NCBI GenBank assembly: GCA_036346275.1
Contig: CM070730.1
Coordinates: 4,402,309 to 4,466,308, forward strand
Direction of reading: 5' to 3'
Length of the DNA: 64,000 nucleotides
Source: Otatea glauca
Lineage: Eukaryota > Streptophyta > Magnoliopsida > Poales > Poaceae
The translations under genes were made by a program, and so were the position numbers. The notes below the pieces were generated by a model. That model was not told where the DNA came from, did no database searches, and saw only the letters and a program-made list of their open reading frames with translations. Of this stretch, positions 43,144 to 54,873 are shown in pieces. Position 1 is the stretch's first letter, and every line of letters starts with the position of its first letter.

Positions 43144-44520
43144 GGACTGATGGTACTGTTGATAAGTACAAGGCAAGACTTGTGGCCAAGGGTTATACCC
43201 AGAAAAAAGGAGAGGATTATTTTGATACTTATTCTCCTGTTGCCAGATTAACCACCATTAGAGTGCTCATAGCATTAGCTGCTTCCCATGGTCTACACGT
43301 CCATCAAATGGATGTAAAGACAGCTTTCCTTAATGGAGAGTTGGAGGAAGAAATCTATATGGAGCAACCAGACGGTTATGTGATTCTTGGACAGAAAATA
43401 AAGTGTGCAAATTATTAAAATCCTTGTATGGCCTAAAGCGAGCTCCTAAGCAATGGCACGAAAAGTTTGATAAAACTTTGACAACTGCTAGTTTTCTTTG
43501 TTAATGAGGCGATAAGTGTGTATACTATCGTTATGGTGGGGGTCAATGTGTTATTTTGTGTTTGTATGTTGATGACATACTGATATTTGGGACAAACACT
43601 GCTGTAATTAACGAGGTCAAAACTTTCTTATCTCGATGCTTTGATATGAAAGACTTGGGAGAGGCAGATGTTATTCTGAATATTAAATTGATCAAGAATG
43701 AGGATGGGATCATTTTGCACCAATCCCATTATCTGAGAAAATTTTGAGTCAATTCGGTTTGAGAATTGCAAAATCTCCCAACACCTTATGATCCAAGTGT
43801 TAAGCTTCGGAAAAATCAAGGGTTAGGAAAAGATCAATTGAGATATTCACAAATTATTGGGTCCCTTATGTATCTAGCTGGTGCCACAAGACCTGATATC
43901 TCATTTGCTGTGAGCAAATTAAGCGGTTTACATCTAACCCGGAGATGATCATTGGGAGGCACTTGAAAGGGTGTTGCGCTACTTGAGAGGCACAACATCT
44001 TATGGAATACACTATCTTGGGTATCCATCTGTTTTAGAAGGATATAGTGATTCCAATTGGATCTCGATGTGGATGAGATCAAAGCTACAAGTGGTTATGT
44101 TTTTACTTTAGTGGTGTTTAGGTTTCATGGAGGTCTTGCAAGCAGACCATATTGACGAGGTCAACCATGGAAGCTGAACTCGTAGCACTAGACACGACCA
44201 CCGTTGAGGCCTGAATGGCTTAGAGAGCTCTTGTTGGACTTGCCATTGGTTGAGAAACCAATACTGGCGATCTTAATGTCTCGCGATAACCAAAAAGTGT
44301 TGACTAAGGTTATGAGTACTAAGGATAACATGAAGTCCTCCGGACATGTGAAGCGAGGCTTAAAGCTGTCGAGAAAATTGAGAAACTCGGAGTTATTCTT
44401 TGTGAATTATATTCGCATCGAGAAAAATCGCAGATCCTTTTACAAAAGGACTTACAAGGAAAGCGATTTCCATTGCGTCTATGGACATGGGCATGAGGCC
44501 TGTTTGAGTTACACCACAAC
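43023..44520 (+). pseudogene. pol: copia reverse transcriptase and RNase H (frameshifted)
   Basis: The ORF 43023-43418 carries the RT start (SGCKPVGCKWIFKKK, YKARLVAKGYTQ, VHQMDVKTAFLNGELEEEIY). After a shift, 43430-43500 has LKRAPKQWHEKF. The catalytic box CLYVDDILIF is in 43556-43747. RNase H follows with MYLAGATRPDISFAV (about 43870) and ELLLDLPLVEKP (about 44225); the end (NMKSSGHVKRGLK, about 44320-44360) is recognisable. At least five frame breaks occur, so the product is dead. Confidence 0.9.
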
Positions 44521-45064
44521 GGTAACCCATATCTTCCTGATCGGAGATCCCGTGAATTAGGTAATGGGAAAAACAAGTTGATGTTGTAACAAGAGAGTAC
44601 ATATTATTGAATTGTACCCATGTCCTAATAGACAAAGTACTCTTGACTGTACGGAAGGTTGGCTTAAAGCCTTAATGTATTCTAGTGTTTAAAAAATAAA
44701 GGTATTGGCCTACAGGATACCTATAATGAATACACCTACTTGAGCCCAAGCTGTGAGGTCGCAGATTCACGAGAATTGGGCATTCTCTAGAAAGCTCATG
44801 AGCGGATAAGGAGCATGACCATATAACGCTCCGTTTAGGCGTGGTTTATTGGCGCCTAGTATCGGTTGTGATTTTTAAGTGAAGTCGATCACGAAAAGAC
44901 TGTGAATTCAAGGCATAGTCCATTCATCAAGCTGTGAGAGGATGAACCTTGCTAATCTAGGTGCAAGTTCAACCGTGCACGGGACTTACACCAAAAGATC
45001 GGTATATTAACAATACATCAGTATAGCAATCTTTGTTATCTTTTCTGCTGTTTGCTTTGGAATT

Positions 45065-45073
45065 GGTGGGGGA
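45065..45073 (+). other. Polypurine tract of the copia element
   Basis: GGTGGGGGA, directly before the LTR start TGTTAG, is the plus-strand primer tract characteristic of plant copia elements. Confidence 0.75.
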
Positions 45074-45074
45074 T

Positions 45075-45808
45075 TGTTAGAAATTGGCCCATTGGGTGGC
45101 CCATTTCCTTTAATTCCAAAGCATGCATGGTTTAGTACCATATTGCCTAGCCAAGTGGAGGAAAGGCAATTTAAAAGGTGGAGTCCTTGCCACCTCTTGA
45201 TTAATTACACTTGGCATTAGAATGGCATAGGGTGGACAGTGGCTAAACACACACGCACGCACGCGCGCATTCGCGTATTTTCGCGTGAAAATTCGCGTGA
45301 CTTGTGACTTGCGACGAGCGACCGCGCCGTGTCGTAATGTGTATCCTGACACTTTGAATTCACCTTTTTTGTTTTACTGAATCCTGCATTTATCTCTCCA
45401 TTCAATCTGTTTAAATGCGATTTAAACATATATTTGAATTCTGTGTCATTATGCAGTCAGTTACTAGTGAGTTAACTGACATCATGAGGTCAGTTTCTTG
45501 TGCGAGTGTATATAAACTCCTGGAGACGTCCAGGACAGAGATACAGAATTTCTCCTCCATTCTTCCTCCCCATCTCTGGATTGCTGTACTATTGTGTTGA
45601 GCTGTCGAACCTCGCCGGCCTTCCTCCTCGGCGTGCACCGTGAAGGAGGGTGAGCGGTATCTCCGAACCGTTGCCGCAGAGTTCACCTGCACGGGGCGGC
45701 AATAAGGTTTCTGGGCAGCGCATCGGCGCGACCGCTCTGCTTCTTCCTCGACGTCGACTACTTCCACGTCTGCTCTGCGCTGCTTCCTTTTCTTCAACAA
45801 GCCCAACA
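45075..45808 (+). repeat. 3' LTR of the copia element
   Basis: It starts TGTTAGAAATTGG and ends ...AAGCCCAACA, giving the TGTT/AACA ends of copia LTRs. It contains a CG-rich alternating stretch (45248-45310) and a TATA box. The right boundary is judged only from the terminal inverted repeat, as no 5' LTR exists for comparison. Confidence 0.65.
45509..45516 (+). promoter_or_regulatory. TATA box in copia LTR
   Basis: TATATAAA, followed within 40 bases by a CT-rich stretch, fits the U3/R junction of the LTR. Confidence 0.55.
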
Positions 45809-46999
45809 GTAAGTAATTCGTGTGATACATCAACTACGTTAATATTCAATTCTTGAGCTTTTTCTGGAGTACAATGTGTTACCTGTTGTTTTATGCATCT
45901 CTAGTCTTGTGTTACTTTTGCCTCAATATAAAATCTGGAATAAAAACATTGCACAAACTTCCAACATTCCAGAAACCTTAGAATAGTTGAACCGTTGATG
46001 CCCGAATGGTCATCTTCCTCATTTCTGAACAATACTCAACTCCTGATCATTTCTGAACAATACACAACTCCTGAACATGAGGAAGAACAGAACAATCATC
46101 AAATTAATGATCGTTGTCTTCTCTACAAGTGTACGTTACTACTCCTTAGACATAGATAACAAATAAAATTTTGCACGTCAATCATCGATGCCTGTTAGAC
46201 GAGTGTAGATCACTCAAAACTTACTGTGTGCCAGCTCGTTAACTAGCATCCTTGCATACGTAGCAAACAAAGGAGCTGCTGCATCGATCGTACCAACAGA
46301 TGAGCTACACCGATCCAAACGATCGAGTATGGTACGTTGCTTTGTTCTCAAGATAGCTCCCCTTACAGGCCCTCTAGTAAAACCCTAGCTGCCTGCCTGA
46401 CTACGAGGTGCATGGGCAGGCACTAATGGCGACGCAAATGTTGAGGAGCGAGGTATATATCGATGCACGACACCGATGCTTCCGCAGCAAGCGTCGCTTT
46501 GATATGCCATGTTTGCTAGCTGTAGTAGTCGTTCGGAACCATGAATATGTATAGAGGCCGGTCAGTCAGCCACTGCGTGGACATGAAGCTAGGAACCATG
46601 CATGCACACACTTCATGCTGTGACATGAAGCATTAGAGTAGGCACAAGAGCCTGCAGGTGCAGGAGATATATATAGATATAGTGTAACAATTCTAGGGTC
46701 GATAAATCAAGAATTCAACATAAGACTTCCCATTGATCGATGAACAGAAAGCATGAACTATTTCAGGGGATAAAACGAGAACACTCTAATGCAGTAGTAA
46801 TGCTTGATATGGTCGATACTGATCATAAGTATCTCTAATGCCTGAATATATGTGAGGACCAACCTAGCTATTAAGTGGAGGATTCAAGGGAGACTCGCAG
46901 AGAGCAACAGATCAACTGGAATTTAGCTAGAACGTGAAATTTTATTTGTTCAATTAATTGAGTATTTAATTGAGCTTTTAAACTTGATGGGTAGGATTT
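45809..46999. other. Non-coding stretch, nothing firm
   Basis: No gene, LTR or tandem repeat was recognised. The first bases (gtaagtaattcg) look like a splice donor, but no exon context supports it. Confidence 0.4.
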
Positions 47000-47700
47000 T
47001 GCAGGTCATACTTTTAGCCCTTCGTACGAACAATAGAACTGTGATAATAATTATGTTGGAACTACCGAGAACTTTTTTGTTGCCGCAATGCCTCTCTCGG
47101 CGTTTTTTATTTTCTTCAACTTATATAGAAACCTAGATTACATGTTGAGCTAACAAACTTTATCTAAACTAATTCGATCAACTAAATAACTGCTAACAAA
47201 CTCTATCCTGATTACAAGATTATCTCTAACATTCACCCCATAATCTTGTAATTAATATCAAATTTTTGACACAACTCTAACTTATTAAGGCAATCGGTCT
47301 CAACTACGATTTACCCGACACATACTCGACACAGGATGGAGAACACAGGTCCTCAACATCGCGGACTTATCTTCGACGAACTTCTTTGGACGGCGAACAC
47401 ATCTCCTCAACATCCCGGACTCGTCTTCGACGGACTTAACTTTAGACGGCGAACACATCTCTTCAACGCCCGGAGTTAATTTTGACAGACTTGACATAGG
47501 ACGACGAACACACCTCTTCAATGTCCCGGACTCGACTTAGCACACGCAGCAGCTTTCTTTTGATCTTCTCATGCAGCATGATCTCTTCTGATGCGCACGA
47601 TATCTCTGAAGGAACTCGCACACATTTATCTTGTAAACACAACTCGCACAAGAACTCATTTTTTTTCTTCACGGCCAACCGCACACACCTCTGCTCCTAC
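47000..47700 (-). mobile_element. TRIM-like non-autonomous LTR element, copy C (minus strand; 5' part uncertain)
   Basis: On the minus strand the LTR starts TGTTAGAGATAATC at 47231 and runs to about 47000. It is preceded by the same purine-rich and ttacaagatta block as copies A and B and by the 54-bp repeats. Internal similarity to copies A and B (ttcttgtgcgagttgtg) reaches about 47700. Beyond that a GC-rich block (47720-48310) with no match to the other copies begins. The 5' LTR was not identified with confidence; a weak match lies near 48340-48370. Confidence 0.55.
47351..47535 (-). repeat. 54-bp repeats encoding an 18-residue peptide
   Basis: Units start at about 47351, 47405, 47461 and 47516 (spacings 54, 56, 55). 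On the minus strand they translate to repeats like VEDESGMLRRCVRRP. The same peptide pattern (VDESVTLRRCVRCPESS) occurs in copy A at about 25760-25880, and a decayed form lies in copy B. Confidence 0.7.
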
Positions 47701-47720
47701 TACCAAGATCGACACACAAT

Positions 47721-48308
47721 TTATCCCCCCATGCGTGCATGCATGGTTCCATGAGGCACATCAACATTACAAGCATCCATGCTGTGCCCGCATGCATGCG
47801 CACGTCTCTGCACCAGCGCGACCTTAGTTGCGACACGCCCGCACGCGTTGTCGCACGGCCGAAAGCCGCACAGCACCACCGTAGATCCATGCGCCCCGCA
47901 TGCGCACCCACCGTCGATGCCGCACTTCACTCGCAGCTGCACCGCCGTGGACTCCGACATCGCTCTGGTTTCCCTACCCGAAGCACACAGAACCACCGTG
48001 CCGGCCTGCTTCAGCGCACGCCTCCTGAGGTTCGTCCGCCTACACGCCGCCGTCGCCTTCCGCTGCGTCGCGAGCACGCGCGCGCAACGCCACCCGAACA
48101 CGCTACCTGCACGCGTGCGCAATGCCCTTGCACCGGTTCCGTGCCATCTTCCACTCCACATGTGCCTGCTAGCCGCCTTGCGGAGCTCCTGAGATGGCCG
48201 CCCCGCCTTGGCGACGTAGAACTTGGAGAGCCTGGTCTCCTGCTGCGCAATCTGGGCGCCCTGGATACGAGACTCGCCTTCCTTCTTTTTTTTTTTCTTC
48301 GCTTGCAC
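47721..48308 (-). CDS. Unidentified GC-rich ORF inside or beside TRIM-like copy C
   Basis: This ORF of 195 codons on the minus strand starts at 48308 with a Lys run. A helical stretch follows (IQGAQIAQQETRLSKFYVAK), then a Arg/Cys/Ala-rich remainder. I do not recognise the family. The block is GC-rich and bounded by AT-rich DNA, and overlapping ORFs exist on the other strand, as expected by chance in such DNA. It may be captured gene sequence in the mobile element, or no gene. Confidence 0.2.
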   Translation of the reverse strand: MQAKKKKKKEGESRIQGAQIAQQETRLSKFYVAKAGRPSQELRKAASRHMWSGRWHGTGARALRTRAGSVFGWRCARVLATQRKATAACRRTNLRRRALKQAGTVVLCASGRETRAMSESTAVQLRVKCGIDGGCACGAHGSTVVLCGFRPCDNACGRVATKVALVQRRAHACGHSMDACNVDVPHGTMHARMGG

Positions 48309-49351
48309 TTCGCATTGCCTCTTTTTCTTGAGTCACGATCTTTTTTTACAGTTACACAAATATTAAAGTATGAATGAAAGTTAGATACTGATTACTTATC
48401 CCTTCGTTTGCTTCAAGATTTATGCAACTTGTATTAGGAAAGAAAGCATTGAAGCACTGCTGACACTAATTCACATGTTATACTGAAAAAATGACGACAA
48501 TATTGTGCCTCATGCCATGGATTGGCATATTGATGAGTCCTTAATTATATCAAGACTAGTCAATTTCTTGTTCACGGTTCTTACAATATTACATGGTTGG
48601 ATGTGCCAAATTCTTATAATTAGTATGCACAAGGTTGATTCTTCAGACATAAGTGCTCTCAACTCTCGGGTAAAGAGGAGTACAAACGATATTAGGTTTC
48701 TGAATTTCAGGGCTTTCAGTAACAGTGCAAGTTCCAACCAAGCTTATGAGGGTGTGAAACATCGTCTTTGGAAAAATAAAGGTTTATACAAGAAATTGGA
48801 TGGTATACGGAGAGAACCAAACTATTAATTAGATTTTGACCCTAGCTAACATGTAGTATATAATTCGCATTAGCTTTCTATTTATGCATATAAGGTCACC
48901 GAAACGAAAAGGAGGGCCGTGACCTTTTGTTAGCCTCCACAGTTAAGCTACACCGGTTCTTCTGGCCCCTTCATATTTTTCTTCTAATTAATACTCCTAT
49001 TAGGAACTACATTAAAAAGTGTGAAAGTTGACAGAGGTAAAACAGCTTATGTGAAAATCGCCTATAACTTGGAGATATTAATTCCAGGTAATTAATCAAC
49101 TTTATTAGTGCACACACACATACAGGAGCAAAAATCACCACCAAACATTTAGGCTCAGTTTTGGAACATGTGAATTTTGTCAAAAAATCCTACAAGATTT
49201 ATAATACTAGATGTGGATGCATGATGCCACGTCCCACGAGGGAAACGATACGTGGATAGAAGCATTGTCCGAAAAAGCCCCTGCTTTGCTTTACGAACTA
49301 GGTAGAGCTACGTGGTGTACGTCGCGTCAGGCGAATTTTGGTTTGGAACTG
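48309..49351. other. Non-coding stretch, nothing firm
   Basis: AT-rich. A 107-codon ORF (48505-48828) shows no recognisable domain. No repeats were found. Confidence 0.35.
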
Positions 49352-49660
49352 GACGCAATTTTCTGGAAACTCGAGGATTCTATTTGCAAAAGGCCGTGGT
49401 CCGCTCTGGATGAAATTTTCTGAAATCGCGAGTTTTTTTTTTTTTTGCAAAAGAGGTGGCAAGAGGACCTAAATGCATTTTCATAAACTTCGAAAATGTT
49501 TTTTTTTTTGGCCAAATAGCCGGTGGACTTAAACACATTTTTGAAATTTCTGGAGGAACCTAAGTGCAATTTCGGAATTTCTGAAAGGCCTTTTTGCAAA
49601 AGAGATGGTAGGAGGATCTAAACACAAATTCTAAACTTCTGAAGGGCCTCCTGCGAAAAT
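49352..49660. repeat. Degenerate ~60-bp repeats (gcaaaagaggtgg / aatttctgaa)
   Basis: The order ttgcaaaag-(a/g)gg-tgg, (g)aggacctaaa(c/t)ac, aattttctgaaa recurs about four times at 49380, 49450, 49510 and 49595, with poly-T tracts between. It is probably a MITE-like or simple tandem repeat. Confidence 0.6.
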
Positions 49661-50142
49661 CGGTGACGTAGAGGGGCGGCTGAGCCGGAACCCCTCCACC
49701 TTTAATATAAGTAGTGTTTCCTGTAAAATTCTAGCAAAAAACATGTGTTCCAGCCAGCCTTAATGTTTTTACACTAATGCCAAAGCTAGCTAATAAGTCA
49801 GAAAATAGCCAATTTAGTGATCTTGGTTAATTTTTTTTATTTTGCTTCGATAGTTGTTTTAAAGTTTCATTGTTTCTTCAAGCTTTTAATATTAAATTCC
49901 TCACAAATAAAATCAGTTCTAGCAATAATGACCACATTTCCGATCAGTTTTCCATAACCGGCGGTAACTAGCCGGTTACCACCAGGTAATGGAATTAATC
50001 CTGATCTCCACGTACGATGTGCCTCAACCACTGGGAAATTACTAGTAGTGCTCCCTTAATTTCTAGTATAGTACCCATGCTAAAGTTACGACGGTAGTAC
50101 ACCCGTTTATCAATTAAATGAGAAGATAAGTATGAATATAAC

Positions 50143-50234
50143 ACTTAATAATAAATAATCACAGTGCCCGCATACGAGTACAAAAATGACTTAATAATAA
50201 ATAATCACAGTGCCCGTATACGAGTACAAAAATG
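50143..50234. repeat. 46-bp tandem duplication
   Basis: Positions 50143-50188 are repeated at 50189-50234 with one change (gcatacg versus gtatacg). Confidence 0.95.
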
Positions 50235-50639
50235 AAGATATAACACTTAATAATATTTTTCGCTAAACGTTTTTCGTATGCTCTTAAGACTTGTTCTTAT
50301 GTCTTGAGGGATGTTTTCTGCGCACTCATTCTACTTGTATTTTAGTATTTTAATTAAGAAATACTTCCTGAGGATAGGTGAACTCTGTAAGTACATTGTA
50401 GAGCATTATCAGTATAGACCTACTTTACAACCTTATAAAAAGTGATTAATAAAATAGATAGTACCGACCATGCAGATCCGTGCATTAAACTGTTAACCAT
50501 TTCAGATGTGTATGAAGTTCATGACCAAATAACCTGTCAAGTTCCTGCACAACATTTAATTGCTACATGTAAGTGCACAAAAATTTAGCTATTTACTAAT
50601 CATGTGTAAATAACTTATCGGTCTATTGTTTTTGGAACA
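50235..50639. other. Non-coding, nothing firm
   Basis: AT-rich DNA downstream of the minus-strand pseudogene. No motif was recognised. Confidence 0.4.
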
Positions 50640-51237
50640 GACTTTGGAACTACAATGCGCCAATCATAGATATCGTCGTTCCATGAGGGATTTACTATCC
50701 TCATAGCATGATCGAATATTATACCAATTTTTGTATTCTACCAAGATAGTAACTGGATGGTTTATCCGTTGGAACCCATCCGGGTAGAGGTGTTGGATAA
50801 ATAACGGAGATAACCCTGTCCTTCATGTCGAACGATAACATGCTGAATCGTCCTCCGTAATAAAAAGGCAGCATAATCTACAAATATAGATATTATATCA
50901 TTTACAAACATATATAGTAACATAATAAAGCGTCAAACAATTTATTAAGCAAAGCTTACCATTCGGCATTCAGACAACACAATTCCAGTCTCAGGCCAAG
51001 AGTCAAATAATTTTGCAAGCTTCTCATCTTCAACCTTGACACGAAACTTATGGTACCGTCGGTAATTACAAAGTGGTTGCGATAAATTAAAACATTAAAA
51101 AATAGCTAGTTGATTATTGCATAATGTGTATATATATAACGCAAAAATATCAAAGCATACACAGAACTGTAAATCTAGGTAGTGGCATATGGGATCCCTG
51201 AAATACATGATTTCATCGCTTGCGAGCATGCGCACCC
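50640..51237 (-). pseudogene. Ulp1/C48-like plant gene fragment, three exon pieces
   Basis: Read on the minus strand. Exon a (51237 to about 51172, after a TGTAG acceptor) encodes RMLASDEIMYFRDPICHYLD. Exon b (about 51065-50960, before donor GTAAGC) encodes YRRYHKFRVKVEDEKLAKLF and WPETGIVLSECRM. Exon c (50877 to about 50640, after a TAG acceptor) encodes IMLPFYYGGRFSMLSFDMKD, then SVIYPTPLPGWVPTDKPSSY and, after a stop and frame change, NPSWNDDIYDWRIVVPKS. This series is familiar from rice-type Ulp1/C48 family proteins, often transposon-linked. The His of the active site is absent in exon c. Upstream exons may lie beyond 51240 but were not recognised. Confidence 0.55.
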
Positions 51238-51329
51238 CTACATTAAAGCAATCAGTTCATGAGCTAGCAAGCACTTGAGGCCAAGTTGAACTTAGACAGT
51301 TCTGTATGTACCTTTGTCCAGGCATGAAA

Positions 51330-51450
51330 GAGCCGACGTCGCCGGTCGCCGTCGTCGCACGCGTGCGTATGTATGTACGCCGACGTCGTCGGTTGCCGTC
51401 ACCGTCGTCGCACGCCTACGTATGTATGTACGTCGCCGTCGCCGCACGTA
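51330..51450. repeat. Two-unit GC-rich minisatellite (cgtcgtcgcacgcgtgcgtatgta)
   Basis: A unit of about 45-55 bp, rich in cgtcg and ending tatgtatgtacg, occurs twice (about 51337 and 51382), with a partial third. Confidence 0.65.
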
Positions 51451-51709
51451 AAAGCCTCATGGTCTCGCCGAACGGCTGGAGGTATGGCACCTCCGTCCCG
51501 GCGTTTGGGCGTTCTTTAGTTAGGAATTCCCGGGACCTGTGCAAGGAACACGGGAAAGGAAGGCATGGATTCAGTTTGTATTTTTTAGAGGATTATGTTG
51601 TATATGAGATCATGCAAGGAAGAAAGGATGTGAAGATACGAGTGGTTTTTTAAACGCCTGCAGCAACCTTATCTTGTGATCATAGTGTAGGTACTACATA
51701 TTTGGAAGG

Positions 51710-54700
51710 TGTAACATTCCAAAATTTGGCCTAATTATGTTTTTATTTCTTAAATGTGCATTTATGATTTTCTGGAGTTTATTTGGATTTTTCTGGATTT
51801 ATTAGAATTAAATTCAAATCAAGTTTATTGCCTTTTATTCGAATCTATTTAAATTTATGCAAAGTCAAAATAAAGTTTTGCCGAAAATATTTTATTTGAG
51901 TCCAGAATGTCTCAAAGTATTTTTGAGATTTTTCTTGGATTTTTCCTAATAGTTTTATCGCTTAAAATAAATAAAATGAATTTCTGTAATTATTTTAAAT
52001 GAGAAATCTTTTAAATTCGACATGAACAGTACCGGGCCGAGCCCAAGTACTGTGCGCATGGGGCCCATTTCTGTGCAGCCCAGTGCTTCGCGCCGCCGGC
52101 CCGTTCGGCCCGTTTTCTAGATGGAATCACCGTATCCGTCGGATCTTGATCGGAGGGTGAGTATTTGTTCTTAATCGGAGAAACCCTAGCGATCTTGAGC
52201 CGTTGGATCGGGTCGCGTGGAGGGTCCGGATTTCGCCACGTCATGCGCGCAAGTGTCCGTCCGATTCACGACGCGTGGGACGGTCGAGACCGTCTTCTCG
52301 GGACTCGTCGCCGTAACGGACTCGGACGGCGCCGCCGCAGACGAACGAACTCCGCCGGACACGGCCGTCGAGGGCCTATTTAAGCGCGGACCCGCCCGAG
52401 GTGAATCCATCTGCGCCGTTCGTTTTCCCGCCACCGTCGCTGGAATCGCCGTCGTCTCGTCGCTAGGACTCGCGGAGGTTGTCGCGAGCGCCGAGGGTTT
52501 TCGCGGATTCCGTCGGCCTTGGGACGTTCTTGACCGCGGTGGAACGATTCGGATTCGCCTCCTTGCGCGAACGGATCCGCAACTTCACCTCGTCGAATCG
52601 CGCCAAACGCCGCGCTCTGGTCTTCTTCTTCGCTGCCGATGAGGTCTCGCCGTCGCGCCTCCATCGCCGATCCAGTAAGCCGGCCGTCGATTGAAATCCG
52701 ACGATGGGCGTGTTGCCACGATCGTGAGATCGGTGGCCGTCCGTCTGTCTTGGCGGATCGATCAAGCCGCGTGTAGGGCGATTAGATTGGCGCGCGTCGG
52801 TGCTGGTGCCGAGGCGCCGTGGGACCGGTCTCGCCGTGGTCCGTGACTGCGTCGTGGACTCGATCCATACGCCGAGACACGTGTCGGCTTGTGATTGGCC
52901 GAGATCTCGGCGACGTCATGCTTGCGTCATAATTGCATTTTTCAATTGGAAAAATAATCCGATTAGAAATTCTGTGATGATGACGTCATCATGAGGTCAC
53001 GCTGACGTCATAAATCAGTTTTCGAATAAAAATAAATCTGTTAATTCGAATTTCGATTTTACGATTTCATTATTTATTTCAAACTTCAAAAGGCTATATC
53101 TTTTGCATCGTAACTCGGATTTGAGTGATTCCAGTTTCTAAAAATTTGTAAAATTGAGATCTATTTAATGGTGAATTTTATTTGATTTTTGGAGTTCAAT
53201 TGCTCTCTGTTTTGGTATTTATTTGCTTTTCTCCTGATGCAGCGTAGACGTTGAATTGTGCGACACTTTCGAGGAAGATCCAGCAAATCAAGAGCAAGCT
53301 TCAGATCAAGATCAGGACCTATTCTAAGGCAAGTTGTGCTTTGATCATGTTGAACCCATGTTTATAAAATTGCTATATTTGTTTTACCCTATTGCATATA
53401 TTTCAAATATACAATTGTTTCAAGTTAGATTGGGCTTAGCTAATATACCAGATTGATCTATACCCTACCTTGTCATTGTATGCCATGATCCATTGTCACC
53501 CTAGTTTGGTTTAATATAGTTGGTTAATAATTATAATCAACATTGGAGCTTTAGACCGTATTAGTTGCTTAGCCATGCCACGTCATCACATGTGTCAGAA
53601 TCATTGGTAATTAATCTTGATTAATGGAATATGGAACAATGTTATGAACTTGTGTGTCATGTGGATCACACGATGAGATTGAGTTGTTGTGGCGAGTCAT
53701 GTCACGCAACGATGTTGAATTGTTGATGGCACGTGGTGCTTGGTAATCAACGGGGTGATAATCATTTAGATTGGGGCAAGTGGCAAGGGGCGAGGAGGCC
53801 AAGGTGGGCCCGATGGGCAGATGGTATGTGGATGTCTTGCCTTGATCACACTAAGGACTTAACCTTGCAAGCCTTTGATCTGAGTCAATCATGCAACCAC
53901 ATGTCTGGTATGGGCCAGCCTAGCTGAGTAATTTGCAATGTCTTAATTTTGATACTATCGTGGACGGTGTGAGTTCCCGAGTTATGGTGTAATTCACATG
54001 GCGCAAGAGGGGGGCCCTGGTTATGGTTTTCGGACCGCGGTGTTGAAACCTTAGCGGGTAGTATCCGGTTAAGCCAGAGCATTGTAAAGGCTTTGTTATA
54101 ATCACTCGCCTTGGTGGTGTTTGGTTGTATCACGTGGGTAAAGTGCATAACCTCTGCAGAGTGTGAAACTATTCGGATAGCCGTGCTCGCGGTATTGAGC
54201 AATGCTCGGGAATTACAGTTAAGGGTTAGCTTAATTAATTGGACAACATGGTTGGGATGGCGGAATGCCATATGGAAGATGAAATTTGACTTAGGATTGG
54301 AAACTTGATTTACTTGAGAAATATTGAACTTATTTACTATTGTTATTTGTTTTACATTCTTTACGATCTATTTATTATATATGTTCATAAATGCTGCTTA
54401 TTGCAAAATAGCCATGATAGCCTATCCATTGGAATAAGCTTTACATATAGATACATAGAATTGCATTCTGTGCACAACTTGTTGAGTGCTTTAAGTACTC
54501 ACCCTTGCAAAACAACAATAATCAACAGTTGAGGAATCTACACCTGTGTTGGAAGATGAAGTCCAGGAAGACACGAGTCATTAGGGTCCGAGCCTTGTCG
54601 GTTGCCTGTGGTGAACTGATGAGCTATCTACGTTTCTACTTTTCGCTACTTAATTACTAGTTTATGTTTCCAGTCTTGCCCTGCGTGGCTTAATAATGTA

Positions 54701-54869
54701 AGTTGGTCATAACATCATACATTTAGCTATATCAATAAATGAACTATTATGCTATTATCGTTGTGTATGATGTGATATGTACCAATGTTAAGCTGTGTGC
54801 ACTAGCGTTGATCCTGGGACTAGTGCGGTAAACACAGTGGGTTCGAATCAGTGGATTCGGGTCCTTACA
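51710..54869 (+). repeat. 5' LTR of chromovirus 2 (3160 bp)
   Basis: Starts TGTAACATTCC and ends GTCCTTACA. The GC-rich promoter region (about 52020-52920) is followed by an AT-rich, long U5. ORFs in it (for example 52217-52642) are not conserved between the two LTRs and are not genes. Confidence 0.95.
52377..52384 (+). promoter_or_regulatory. TATA-like box of 5' LTR, chromovirus 2
   Basis: CTATTTAAG after a GC-rich U3, matched at about 61276 in the 3' LTR. It is the best core-promoter candidate. Confidence 0.45.
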
Positions 54870-54873
54870 GAGG

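Larger units (their letters stand above)
41113..45808 (+). mobile_element. Ty1/copia retrotransposon, 5'-truncated
   Basis: Coding order is gag C-terminus, protease, integrase, RT, RNase H, which is the copia order. A purine tract and a 734-bp 3' LTR follow. No 5' LTR, primer site or gag N-terminus is found upstream, so the left part was lost at about 41112. Frames are broken in RT and RNase H. Lineage was not assigned. Confidence 0.9.

Noticed and set aside
45809..45820. gtaagtaattcg as a splice donor after the copia LTR
   Set aside because: No exon before it; it directly follows the LTR terminal AACA.
47739..48377. 212-codon plus-strand ORF, low-complexity Arg/Pro/His-rich
   Set aside because: Chance ORF in GC-rich DNA overlapping several others on both strands; no domain.
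48505..48828. 107-codon ORF in AT-rich DNA
   Set aside because: No domain, no gene context, no promoter or splice evidence; not supportable as a gene.
49990..50050. Minus-strand CACTACTAGTAATTTCCC, like a CACTA terminus
   Set aside because: No matching second terminus or clear subterminal repeats were found. Kept only as a hint beside the C48-like fragment.
51306..51653. 115-codon ORF with VRMYVRRRRR start
   Set aside because: The first half is the GC-rich minisatellite; the second half has no recognised domain.
52217..52642. 141-codon ORF in the 5' LTR of chromovirus 2
   Set aside because: Not open over the same length in the 3' LTR; LTR shadow.
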